Of a stretch of DNA of 13,884 nt, positions 6,196-12,466 are shown piece by piece; position 1 is the stretch's first letter; each line of letters starts with the position of its first letter. This stretch comes from an uncultured Faecalibacterium sp. (GTDB taxonomy: Bacteria; Bacillota; Clostridia; Oscillospirales; Ruminococcaceae). The position numbers were made by a program, and so were the translations under genes. The stretch covers positions 1-13,884 of the forward strand of contig CAAFSR010000129.1 in assembly GCA_900765705.1 (NCBI GenBank), read 5' to 3'. The notes below the pieces were generated by a model. That model ran no database searches and was not told the DNA's origin. It saw nothing but the letters and a program-made list of their open reading frames with translations.

Positions 6196-7323
6196 TCAGA
6201 CGATGCGGACGCCCTTCTGGATGACGGCCTTGAGGTTCAGCTCCTTATCGGCAAGGATCACGTTGCCGTAGCGGCCGGCGGCAAGGCTGCCGTAGTCGTT
6301 GTCGATGCCAATGCTCTTGGCGGGGGTCTCACTGGCGGCGCGGACGGCGCTTTCCAGCGGCACATTCATCTCCAGCACGGCGCGCTTCATGCAGTCGTAC
6401 AGGCAGGTGTTGCTGCCCGCGATGGTGTCCGGGTGCTCGGTCAGGGTAGCGCGCGGGCCCTTGACCGTAATGGCCTGTCCGCCCAGACTGTACTGGCCGT
6501 CCGGCAGGCCGCAGGACATGGCGCTGTCTGCGATCAGACAGACGCGGTCAGCTCCGAAGGTGTTGAAGGTGAACCGCACCATGGCGGGGTGGATGTGCAC
6601 GTTATCGGTGATCAGCTCCACCTCTGCATCGTGCTCCATGGCCGCAATGATGGGGCCGGGGGCGCGGTGGGTGATGCCGGGCATGGCGTTGTACAGGTGG
6701 GTCATGTGGGTGGCACCGGCCTCAAAGGCTTTGACGGCGGTGTCGTAGTCGGTGCAGGTGTGGGCGATGGAGATGCGCACCTCGTTGTGGCATTCCCGGA
6801 TAAAGTCCAGATTGCCCGGCTCCTCCGGGGCAACATCCACCAATTTGATCAGGCCGTTTGCACGCTTCTGCAGGCGGCGGAACATGGCGGCGTCTGCGCC
6901 CTGCACATACTCCGGGTTCTGCGCGCCCACCTTTTTGGGGCTGATGAAGGGGCCTTCCATATTGATGCCCACAAGGTCGGCACCCTTGCCGTTTTTGTGG
7001 GCGGCAGCAGCATCCATCACCTTGTTCAGAAACTCCTCGGGGTAGGTCATGGTAGCGGGGCAGATGGCCAGCACACCTTTGCTTGCCTCAAAATCGGCCA
7101 GCGTCTGGATAGCCTCTTCGGTGCCATCGCAGAAATCCTTGCCCATCGCCCCGTGGAAGTGGATATCCACAAGACCCGGCAGGGCGTACAGCCCCTCGGC
7201 GTCCAGCACCTCCTCGCCCTCTTCCGGGGCGGCAAAGGGCACGATGCGGCCATCGCGGATAACGATGGTGCCACGCTCAAAGGTATGGCGCGGGGTATAG
7301 ACCAGTGCATTCTGAAGGATCAT
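6196..7323 (-). CDS. nagA: N-acetylglucosamine-6-phosphate deacetylase
   Basis: 375 residues from the ATG at 7323, chosen because GAGGTG lies 6 nt upstream, the family starts here (MILQNALVYTP), and the longer frame has no RBS. It converts GlcNAc-6-P to glucosamine-6-P and acetate in the cytoplasm. The amidohydrolase metal and active-site motifs are present: His55-x-His57 in DIHFHGAMG, Glu123 in NMEGPFISP, His188 in SIAHTC, His209 in THMTHLYNAM, and catalytic Asp266 in LIADSAMSCG. The C-terminal SETPAKSIGI (331-340) is also typical. It lies downstream of the GlcNAc-type PTS permease in the same direction but behind a terminator, with its own promoter. No nagB (glucosamine-6-P deaminase) is in the window, so the next step is encoded elsewhere. 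Confidence 0.97.
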   Translation of the reverse strand: MILQNALVYTPRHTFERGTIVIRDGRIVPFAAPEEGEEVLDAEGLYALPGLVDIHFHGAMGKDFCDGTEEAIQTLADFEASKGVLAICPATMTYPEEFLNKVMDAAAAHKNGKGADLVGINMEGPFISPKKVGAQNPEYVQGADAAMFRRLQKRANGLIKLVDVAPEEPGNLDFIRECHNEVRISIAHTCTDYDTAVKAFEAGATHMTHLYNAMPGITHRAPGPIIAAMEHDAEVELITDNVHIHPAMVRFTFNTFGADRVCLIADSAMSCGLPDGQYSLGGQAITVKGPRATLTEHPDTIAGSNTCLYDCMKRAVLEMNVPLESAVRAASETPAKSIGIDNDYGSLAAGRYGNVILADKELNLKAVIQKGVRIV

Positions 7324-7355
7324 ACAAAACACCTCGTTCTTTCTTCTTTTCACCC

Positions 7356-7394
7356 AGTATAGCACGCCGGATGTTTTTACAAAAGTCCTTTTGT
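7356..7394 (-). promoter_or_regulatory. nagA promoter with palindrome at the -35
   Basis: On the minus strand TATACT (revcomp of 7356-7361) is preceded by TGC (extended -10); the -35 position, 17 nt upstream, reads TTTTGT (7379-7384). That -35 lies inside a dyad at 7379-7394, arms ACAAAAG and CTTTTGT around two bases. The same 11-bp core (AAGGACTTTTG on the gene strand) recurs upstream of the PTS permease at 9147-9157. Confidence 0.55.
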
Positions 7395-7429
7395 GTGAAC
7401 ATTGTACCGCTCTGTGCACAGCGCCGCAC

Positions 7430-7481
7430 AAAAAGGCGGGCCGCCGGGAGGGGGCGCTTTGCACCCCGCCCCCGGCGGCCC
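7430..7481 (-). terminator. Terminator of the PTS permease gene
   Basis: GGGCCGCC (7438-7445) pairs with GGCGGCCC (7474-7481), and GGGGGCG (7450-7456) with CGCCCCC (7467-7473); 7446-7449 is bulged. On the minus strand the 15-bp GC stem is followed by GCC and a TTTTT run (7430-7434). It lies 60 nt past the nagE stop and largely separates nagE from nagA transcription. Confidence 0.75.
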
Positions 7482-7540
7482 GGATCATACTGCAAAATCA
7501 ACCAGACTTTTGCAGTTCATTCTTTTTCAGAAGTGCAGGA

Positions 7541-9007
7541 TCACAGCATCTTCTTCAGCTCGTCGTACACGAACTGAACCTTGGTGCCGATAATGACCTG
7601 ACAAGCGTTCTTGCTGGGACGGATGACACCGGCAGCACCGGCAGCCTTGACAGCCTTCTCGTCAACCTTAGCGTTGTCGAGCACCTCAAAGCGCAGGCGG
7701 GTTGCGCAGTAGCCAACATCCTTCACGTTCTCCTTGCCGCCGACAGCAGCCAGAACAGCAGAAGCGACTTCGGTGTAGTTGTTGTTAGCCAGAACGACCT
7801 TCTTCTCAGCTTCCTCGTCGTCATCCTCACGGCCGGGGGTCTTCAGGTCGAACTTGGTGATAGCGAAGTAGAACACGAAGTAGAACACCAGGAATGCTGC
7901 GATGCCCAGAGGAATGATCATCCAAGTCTTAGCAGCTGCGGGCAGAGAAGCGGAGAACACCAGGTCGGTAGCACCTGCGGAGAAGCAGAAGCCAGCACGG
8001 AAACCGGAGTAGTAGGTGATGACGGTGAAGATGCCGTACAGAGCGGAGTACACAACGTACAGCGGGAAGCACAGGAACATGAAGCCGAACTCGAAGGGCT
8101 CAGTAACGCCGCAGACGAATGCGCAGATTGCAGCGGACAGGACCAGACCGATGGCGGCCTTCTTGTTCTTAGCGGTCTTGATCATAGCCAGAGCAGCGCC
8201 CAGGATACCGAACATCATGCAGGGGAAGAAGCCGGACATGTACATACCAAGGCTCCAGCCCACATCAGCGGAGGTCTCGCCGGCCCAGAAGTGGCTCAGG
8301 TCGCCCAGACCAATGGTATCGAACCAGAACACGTTGTTCAGAGCGTGGTGCAGGCCGGTGGGGATGAGCAGACGGTTCAGGAAGGCGTAGATGCCGGCGC
8401 CGATGCCGTCCATGCCAGCGATGCCCTTGCCCAGAGCGACCAGCGCGCCAAAGATGACGGGCCAGACGAACAGCAGAACCACGGACACCAGAATGGAGAT
8501 CACGCCGGTAGCAATGGCAACGAAGCGCTTGCCGGAGAAGAATGCCAGCCAGTCAGGCAGCTGGATATTCTTGAACTTGTTGTAGCAGGCAGCGCCCACA
8601 ACAGCGGCCAGAATGCCGATGAAGGAGTTGCCGGCGACCTTCTGGAAGGCGATGTAGGTAGCGGTGCCCTCTTCCAGAGTGCGCACCATGCTGACCACGC
8701 CAGGGTTCAGCAGCTGCTGCATCATCAGGAAGCTGACCAGACCGGCCAGACCTGCGGTACCATCGTTGTCAGCAAGGCCGACAGCGGCACCAATGGCGAA
8801 CAGCCATGCCATGTTATCGATCAGAGCGCCGCCTGCCTTGACCAGCAGGAAGCCGACGGTGTATGCTGCGCCGGAAGTCGGTGCACCGGGAACGCCCATA
8901 ACGCCCGGAGCAAGGGCATAACCAAGACCCATCAGGATGCCGCAGATCGGCAGCACAGCGACGGGAAGCATCAAAGCTTTGCCCAGTTTCTGGAGATACT
9001 TCATCAT
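7541..9007 (-). CDS. nagE: PTS N-acetylglucosamine-type permease, EIICB
   Basis: 488 residues from the ATG at 9007. The in-frame ATG at 9016 abuts the AAGGAGG, whereas 9007 is 10 nt from it (9004 is also possible). The N-terminal EIIC membrane domain (about 1-375) carries GLHHALNNVFWFD and CGVTEPFEFGFMF, family signatures of the glucose/GlcNAc group. After a charged linker comes EIIB, with the phosphorylated Cys434 in GYCATRLRFEV. It imports and phosphorylates sugar at C6. GlcNAc rather than glucose is favoured by resemblance to NagE and by nagA next door; this is inference. There is no EIIA domain, unlike E. coli NagE, so phosphate must come from a separate IIA, probably the protein at 5553-6065. 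The leader has an extended -10 (TGT TACTAT, 9086-9094). Confidence 0.93.
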   Translation of the reverse strand: MMKYLQKLGKALMLPVAVLPICGILMGLGYALAPGVMGVPGAPTSGAAYTVGFLLVKAGGALIDNMAWLFAIGAAVGLADNDGTAGLAGLVSFLMMQQLLNPGVVSMVRTLEEGTATYIAFQKVAGNSFIGILAAVVGAACYNKFKNIQLPDWLAFFSGKRFVAIATGVISILVSVVLLFVWPVIFGALVALGKGIAGMDGIGAGIYAFLNRLLIPTGLHHALNNVFWFDTIGLGDLSHFWAGETSADVGWSLGMYMSGFFPCMMFGILGAALAMIKTAKNKKAAIGLVLSAAICAFVCGVTEPFEFGFMFLCFPLYVVYSALYGIFTVITYYSGFRAGFCFSAGATDLVFSASLPAAAKTWMIIPLGIAAFLVFYFVFYFAITKFDLKTPGREDDDEEAEKKVVLANNNYTEVASAVLAAVGGKENVKDVGYCATRLRFEVLDNAKVDEKAVKAAGAAGVIRPSKNACQVIIGTKVQFVYDELKKML

Positions 9008-9085
9008 AAGACACATTCCTCCTTAAAGAATGTTTGTGTTTACAGACAGTCTCTGGTTGCAGGCTGTCCATAGTTCCGTAACAGA

Positions 9086-9157
9086 ATAGTAACATATTTT
9101 TGCAAAAAAAGAAAGTGGTTTTCGCCTTTTTTCTATCAAAATGCGTCAAAAGTCCTT
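9086..9157 (-). promoter_or_regulatory. nagE promoter region and upstream motif
   Basis: On the minus strand an extended -10 (TGT plus TACTAT, revcomp of 9086-9094) gives a leader of about 70 nt; no good -35 is seen at the expected distance. The 11-bp element shared with the nagA promoter lies about 55 bp upstream (9147-9157), set in AT-rich DNA. Confidence 0.4.
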
Positions 9158-9330
9158 ATTTAACGGTTTTGCTGTCCGTATTTTTTGTTTTTTCTGCGAG
9201 TGTTTTGCTTTAAGTACTGAAAATTCTTTTCTTTTTATGTCTATTTTGCCCAAAGAGATGCATCCCACCATAAGTCCATAAAATCCCGTCCCTTTTCCGG
9301 CTGTGTCCCGCACCTGTGCCGGGCACTTTT
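9158..9330. other. AT-rich intergenic stretch between nagE and the NUDIX gene
   Basis: No gene with a ribosome binding site is seen. A hairpin, 9303-9313 with 9316-9326 (one mismatch, one G-U), is followed on the plus strand by TTTTTT (9327-9332), but no rightward gene reads into it. On the minus strand it lies just past the NUDIX stop with no U-run, so it is at most a partial terminator. The rest (9158-9260) is T-rich with no recognised element. Confidence 0.3.
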
Positions 9331-9840
9331 TTACACGATACGTTTGCCGTCCAGCACGGCCTGTTTGAGGGTGTCGCCGTCATACACCAGCTTGAGGGAA
9401 AAGTAGGGGTGCTGTTCCTCCAGCAGCCGGAAAAAGATCTTGTCCCCCTCCCAGATGGGCAGTTGCTGCACCTCGGTCTTTTGCACCCACTGCAGCTCGC
9501 CCTCGGCGCAGGCATCGCCCCGGATCATCTCGCCCTCCCATCGGTCGGCGGTGTACAGGTGGATGAACTCGGTCATATTGCCCCATACAAAGGTCAGCAG
9601 TCCCCGGGCGCGGTAGCGCGTCAGGGTAAGGCCCGTTTCCTCCCGCACCTCCCGCACAAGGCAATCCTCCGGGCTTTCAAAGCGTTCAAATTTGCCGCCT
9701 ACGCCCACCCATTTGTCGTGGTTGTAGTCGTCCTGCTTTTTGATGCGGTGCAGCATCAGGTAAGCGTCCTCCCGCTCCAGATAGCAAAGCGTTGTGCTGA
9801 AGATGGGAAATTCCGGGTTCATAAATGCGCCAAGGTTCAT
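9331..9840 (-). CDS. NUDIX hydrolase (MutT-like)
   Basis: 169 residues from the ATG at 9840, chosen for AAGGAG 8 nt upstream; the frame is open further upstream but without an RBS. The complete Nudix box GX5EX7REUXEEXGU runs from Gly49 to Leu71 (GGKFERFE then LVREVREETGL), with metal-binding Glu64, Glu67 and Glu68. This places it among Mg-dependent hydrolases of nucleoside diphosphates linked to another group. STTLCYLERED and HDKWVGVGGKFE resemble 8-oxo-dGTP diphosphatases of the MutT/MTH1 kind common in Firmicutes, so nucleotide-pool sanitation is likely but not proven. It lies downstream of the ricin-type gene in the same direction, behind a terminator, and no clear promoter of its own was found. 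Its stop is next to the hairpin at 9303-9326. Confidence 0.9.
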   Translation of the reverse strand: MNLGAFMNPEFPIFSTTLCYLEREDAYLMLHRIKKQDDYNHDKWVGVGGKFERFESPEDCLVREVREETGLTLTRYRARGLLTFVWGNMTEFIHLYTADRWEGEMIRGDACAEGELQWVQKTEVQQLPIWEGDKIFFRLLEEQHPYFSLKLVYDGDTLKQAVLDGKRIV

Positions 9841-9892
9841 GGGTCGTTCTCCTTTTTGTCCGATGTTTTTTGTCAGTGCGTGCGCCCTTCTC

Positions 9893-9932
9893 ATAAGAAA
9901 GGGCTGCTGCATGAAACGCCGTGCAGCAGCCC
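9893..9932 (-). terminator. Terminator of the ricin-type protein gene
   Basis: An 11-bp perfect stem, 9901-9911 with 9922-9932, and a 10-nt loop are followed on the minus strand by TTTCTTATGA. It lies 57 nt after the stop at 9990. Confidence 0.7.
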
Positions 9933-9989
9933 CTTGGTGGTGTATCCGCTGTGTAAGCCCACAAATACAGCGGAAGCGTTCTCAAATTT

Positions 9990-10580
9990 TTATGCCTTGC
10001 GTCCGGCGCGGCCCTTGCCTGCGCTGTTCAGCTTGCGCACCAGATCATTCTGGTGCTTGCGCTGGCTGGGCGTGGGCTGGGCGTCCTTTGCCTCTCCGGC
10101 GCGTCTGCCGGTCTGGGCAACGTCGGGGTCGATGCGTTCCAGCGTCCACTCCTGATTGCCGCCCGCCACATAGTTCCAGATCTGGGCCTGTGCACCGTTT
10201 GCGGTGTTCATGCCCACAAGGTCGATGTATTTATCCGCCAGCACATTGCGGATGCGGGTGCGCCCGCTGCGGGTAGGCTCCAGCGCCCAGCACTGGCTCA
10301 GCCCGCTGGTACGGCTCCACTGGTGCAGCCATGTGCCCTCCACCACGCCGCCAAGCGCCAGATCGATCATCTTGCCGGTAAAGCGGTTCTGGATGCGCCA
10401 GCGTCCCTCGCCCGCGTCCACAAACTGCCACTGCTGCCACGGATGGCCCGCATAGCTCCACAGCTGGATGCCGGCACCGTTCTCCGTATTAAAGTCCTTT
10501 ACTTCCAGTACCTTCCCGTTGGGGGCCTTGATGATGTAGTATTCCCCCTCCAAAATGACGACCTGCGATGCCTTTGCCAT
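9990..10580 (-). CDS. Ricin-type beta-trefoil protein without signal peptide
   Basis: 196 residues from the ATG at 10580. AAAGGAG lies 9 nt upstream, and the earlier in-frame TTG at 10589 abuts the SD. Residues 8-150 form one ricin B-type beta-trefoil with three repeats, each ending in a Q-x-W-like motif: PWQQWQF (48-53), SQCWAL (95-100) and NQEWTL (142-147). Each is preceded by a G-aromatic/W-x-Y or W-S segment such as IQLWSYAG and AQIWNYVAG. Such domains usually bind sugars and are usually attached to secreted glycosidases or toxins. Here there is no signal peptide, membrane segment or catalytic domain, and a basic, low-complexity tail follows (about 155-196, rich in R, K and Q, ending GKGRAGRKA). 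The tail could bind nucleic acid or a membrane. The ligand is unknown. It is a single-gene transcript with its own promoter and terminator. Confidence 0.88.
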   Translation of the reverse strand: MAKASQVVILEGEYYIIKAPNGKVLEVKDFNTENGAGIQLWSYAGHPWQQWQFVDAGEGRWRIQNRFTGKMIDLALGGVVEGTWLHQWSRTSGLSQCWALEPTRSGRTRIRNVLADKYIDLVGMNTANGAQAQIWNYVAGGNQEWTLERIDPDVAQTGRRAGEAKDAQPTPSQRKHQNDLVRKLNSAGKGRAGRKA

Positions 10581-10612
10581 AGAGCACAACTCCTTTCCAA
10601 TATGGTAGCCCT

Positions 10613-10641
10613 ATTATACCCGATTTGCCCGGTGGCAACAA
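10613..10641 (-). promoter_or_regulatory. Promoter of the ricin-type protein gene
   Basis: On the minus strand TTGTTG (10636-10641), a 17-nt spacer and a perfect TATAAT (10613-10618). The leader is about 25 nt. Confidence 0.7.
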
Positions 10642-10743
10642 GAATGCTTTTCCATAATCTTTCTTCAATTTTTTGTGCATTCCGCCGTGTTTTTGCAGCG
10701 GGAACGTTTTCAGGCGCGGCGGTGTTTTTTCACAGCGGGCACT

Positions 10744-10772
10744 TTGCACTCCGGCGCAGGTTGTGGTACAAT
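10744..10772 (+). promoter_or_regulatory. Promoter of the GNAT acetyltransferase gene
   Basis: TTGCAC (10744-10749), a 17-nt spacer and TACAAT (10767-10772) preceded by TGG (extended -10). It is divergent from the ricin-type gene promoter, about 100 bp away. Confidence 0.65.
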
Positions 10773-10844
10773 AAAGCCATCCACTATGCCGCCGCGCCCA
10801 AGCCCGCCGCACCCCGCAAGCCGGACTACATCGTAAAAGTATAA
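10761..10844 (+). pseudogene. Possible remnant of a coding 3' end before the acetyltransferase
   Basis: An open frame from TTG at 10761 to TAA at 10844 would end in AAPKPAAPRKPDYIVKV, which reads like a genuine Pro/Ala-rich protein tail. It has no ribosome binding site, and the GNAT promoter lies inside it. Its KPDY codons (10818-10829) match those at the GNAT start (MKPDY, 10856-10867), with two silent differences. It could be a decayed gene end, a partial duplication or chance. Confidence 0.2.
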
Positions 10845-10852
10845 GGAGTTTT

Positions 10853-11347
10853 ATGAAGCCTGATTACAAGCTGGTCGCAAAGGCCAAATACATCCACAAC
10901 ACCGCCGACCTTGCCAACGAGCTGTGGCACGAGGTCTACAAGCGCTATTACCCCGCAAAGCAGCTGGACACCCTTGTGGAGGAGCTGCAGAGCGCCGAAG
11001 CCATTGAAGAGGACATCGACAACGAGGTGAACTATTTCCTCGTGTTTCTGGGGGGCAAGCTCATCGGCTACTTTGCGTGGAAGATGGAGAACACTGCCCT
11101 GCACCTGATGCACCTGTACCTCAAGCCGGAGTACCGCGGCAAGGCCATCGGCCGGGACATCGTGCAGTCCTGTGAGCGGCTGGCCAAGGGCGAGGGCAAG
11201 GGCCGGGTATGGTGCACCGTCCATGCCAAGGCGCTGCCGGTGCAGCAGTTCTTCAAGGCGCTGCGCTACCGCGAGCTGCGTCCCGCCGAGCAGGAGGCCG
11301 GCACCGTACCCCGCAACGAGCTGGTGTATGAGCATACGCTGAGCTGA
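10853..11347 (+). CDS. GNAT-family N-acetyltransferase
   Basis: 164 residues, the usual single-domain GNAT length. The acetyl-CoA-binding motif A is LYLKPEYRGKAIGRDIVQSC (88-107), with the R-G-K-x-I-G pyrophosphate loop at 95-100. FLVFLGGKLIGYFAW (62-76) is the preceding beta-hairpin, and QQFFKALRYREL (131-142) is the C-terminal motif. It should acetylate an amine, but the substrate (a small molecule, an antibiotic or a protein N-terminus) cannot be told. AAGGAG (10843-10848) lies only 4 nt before the ATG. The gene is monocistronic, with its own promoter, and is followed by a GC-rich hairpin at 11370-11389. Confidence 0.88.
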   Translation: MKPDYKLVAKAKYIHNTADLANELWHEVYKRYYPAKQLDTLVEELQSAEAIEEDIDNEVNYFLVFLGGKLIGYFAWKMENTALHLMHLYLKPEYRGKAIGRDIVQSCERLAKGEGKGRVWCTVHAKALPVQQFFKALRYRELRPAEQEAGTVPRNELVYEHTLS

Positions 11348-11369
11348 ACGCACCGGTTTTCATTCAAGA

Positions 11370-11389
11370 CTTCCCCCGGACGGGGGAAG
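11370..11389 (+). terminator. Hairpin after the acetyltransferase gene
   Basis: CTTCCCCC (11370-11377) pairs with GGGGGAAG (11382-11389) around a GGAC loop, 22 nt past the stop. The U-run is missing (CCTTGC follows), so termination would be weak. Confidence 0.4.
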
Positions 11390-11432
11390 CCTTGCATGGA
11401 GCCGCGATTTCAAAGAAATCACAAAATAGCCA

Positions 11433-11467
11433 TTGAAATTTACCCGTATTTGTACTACACTGGTGTA
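11433..11467 (+). promoter_or_regulatory. yerC promoter with overlapping dyad
   Basis: TTGAAA (11433-11438), a 17-nt spacer and TACACT (11456-11461). The dyad TACAC-TG-GTGTA (11456-11467) covers the -10 and probable start point. It sits before a TrpR-superfamily gene, so autorepression is a reasonable guess. Confidence 0.55.
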
Positions 11468-11518
11468 ATGTAATAAAGCCGCTGTCTGCGGGCATTCTGT
11501 GCAAAAAAGGAGACTATC

Positions 11519-11812
11519 ATGGCGAAAGATCATCCCACCGGCAACTCCGGCCTGTACCGTGCTTTTCTGCAGCTCAAGACCCCGGAGGAATGCTATCGTT
11601 TTCTGCAGGACGTGTGCAGCTATTCGGAGCTGAGCGCAATGGAGCAGCGCTACAATATTGCCGAGCTGCTGGCCGACAAGTGCATCTACACCGAGATCAT
11701 GGAAAAGACCGGTGCGTCCAGCGCCATCATCAGCCGGGTCAGCCGGGTGCTGAGCGCGGACGACAGTGTGCTGCGCACGCTGCTGGAAGCTGAAAAAAAG
11801 TCCGCTGACTGA
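11519..11812 (+). CDS. yerC: YerC/YecD-family TrpR-like DNA-binding protein
   Basis: 97 residues, all helical in composition, the size of the family. It begins with a loop, then LYRAFLQLKTPEECYRFLQDVCSY, the dimerisation helices of the TrpR fold. MEQRYNIAELLADKCIYTEIMEKTGASSAIISRVSRVL (about 41-78) holds the helix-turn-helix, with A-S-S-A-I-I-S-R-V-S-R as recognition helix. Known TrpR binds tryptophan and represses trp genes; YerC proteins of Firmicutes are related, but their ligand is not something I can state. AAGGAG is 6 nt before the ATG. The promoter carries a 12-bp dyad that could be its own operator. A DJ-1 gene follows behind a terminator-like structure, so the two may share a transcript. 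No tryptophan genes are nearby. Confidence 0.88.
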   Translation: MAKDHPTGNSGLYRAFLQLKTPEECYRFLQDVCSYSELSAMEQRYNIAELLADKCIYTEIMEKTGASSAIISRVSRVLSADDSVLRTLLEAEKKSAD

Positions 11813-11819
11813 TACAAAG

Positions 11820-11880
11820 GCCGCGTACCGCCAAGCGGGGTTTTACCCGGAGCTGCGGCACGCGGCTTTTTCGTTTTTTT
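11820..11880 (+). terminator. Terminator-like hairpin directly before the DJ-1 gene SD
   Basis: GCCGCGT (11820-11826) pairs with ACGCGGC (11860-11866), and after one mismatch CCGC (11828-11831) pairs with GCGG (11855-11858). An inner GGGT/ACCC hairpin lies in the loop, and TTTTTCGTTTTTTT follows (11867-11880). The SD of the next gene begins about 5 nt later, leaving no room for a promoter. CCGC can also pair with GCGG at 11835-11838, which would weaken the terminator. Confidence 0.75.
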
Positions 11881-11899
11881 ATTCAAGGAGGTTCTTATC

Positions 11900-12451
11900 A
11901 TGGCAAAAGCTGTTGTATTTTTTGCGGAAGGCACCGAGGAGTGCGAGGCACTGCTGGTGGTGGATCTGCTCCGCCGCGCCAAGGTGGAGGTGCTGGTGGC
12001 CAGCGCCTCCGGCAGCCGGGAGATCCTGAGCAGCCACAAGGTGCGCATCACCGCCGATGCGCTGGCGGAGGAAGTTGATTATTCCGACGTAGATCTGGTG
12101 GTGCTGCCCGGCGGCATTCCCGGCACGCCGAACCTTGCCGCCAACAAGACGGTGACCGACACCTGCACCGCCTTTGCAAAGGCCGGCAAAAAGGTGGCCG
12201 CCATCTGCGCCGCACCCAGTGTGCTGGCTGCACTGGGCCTGCTGGAGGGCAAAAACGCCACCGCCCACGCTGCATTTCAGGACAAGCTGGCCGGTGCGCA
12301 GGTGCTGGATGCCGAGGTGGTCGTAGACGGCAACATCACCACCAGTTACGGTCTGGGCGGTGCCATTCCCTTTGCGCTGGAGCTGGTGCGTCAGCTGGCC
12401 GGACAGGCTGAGGCAGAGCGCATCCGCAGCGCCATCGCCTACCGGCACTGA
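11900..12451 (+). CDS. DJ-1/PfpI family protein (YajL/ThiJ-like)
   Basis: 183 residues, normal family length. The flavodoxin-like DJ-1 fold is clear from AVVFFAEGTEECEALLVVDLLRRA at the start, DLVVLPGGIPGTPNL (65-79) and the nucleophile elbow AAICAAPSVLAALGLL (100-115). The reactive Cys is 103 (human DJ-1 Cys106), and the conserved partner Glu is Glu16 (human Glu18). Members have been described as oxidative-stress proteins, glyoxalase-like enzymes or contested deglycases, so the reaction is unsettled. It acts in the cytoplasm. AAGGAGG precedes the ATG by 8 nt. A terminator structure stands immediately upstream, and the FAH-family gene starts 15 nt after the stop, so this is the first gene of a two-gene unit fed by read-through from yerC or an unseen promoter. 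Confidence 0.93.
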   Translation: MAKAVVFFAEGTEECEALLVVDLLRRAKVEVLVASASGSREILSSHKVRITADALAEEVDYSDVDLVVLPGGIPGTPNLAANKTVTDTCTAFAKAGKKVAAICAAPSVLAALGLLEGKNATAHAAFQDKLAGAQVLDAEVVVDGNITTSYGLGGAIPFALELVRQLAGQAEAERIRSAIAYRH

Positions 12452-12466
12452 GAGGAGGCGAACTGT

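Noticed and set aside
6031..7362. Plus-strand open frame opposite nagA
   Set aside because: It is the shadow of nagA, crosses two strong terminators and has no RBS or recognisable protein.
9016..9016. Upstream ATG at 9016 as start of nagE
   Set aside because: It lies about 1 nt from the AAGGAGG, whereas the ATG at 9007 is at normal distance.
7391..9073. Plus-strand open frame of 560 codons opposite the PTS permease
   Set aside because: Its composition (Gln/His/Ser/Asp-rich) reflects the antisense of a membrane protein; it crosses the nagE terminator and has no RBS.
10793..10843. Small Pro-rich frame (ATG 10793) in the GNAT leader
   Set aside because: No ribosome binding site; probably chance in GC-rich DNA.
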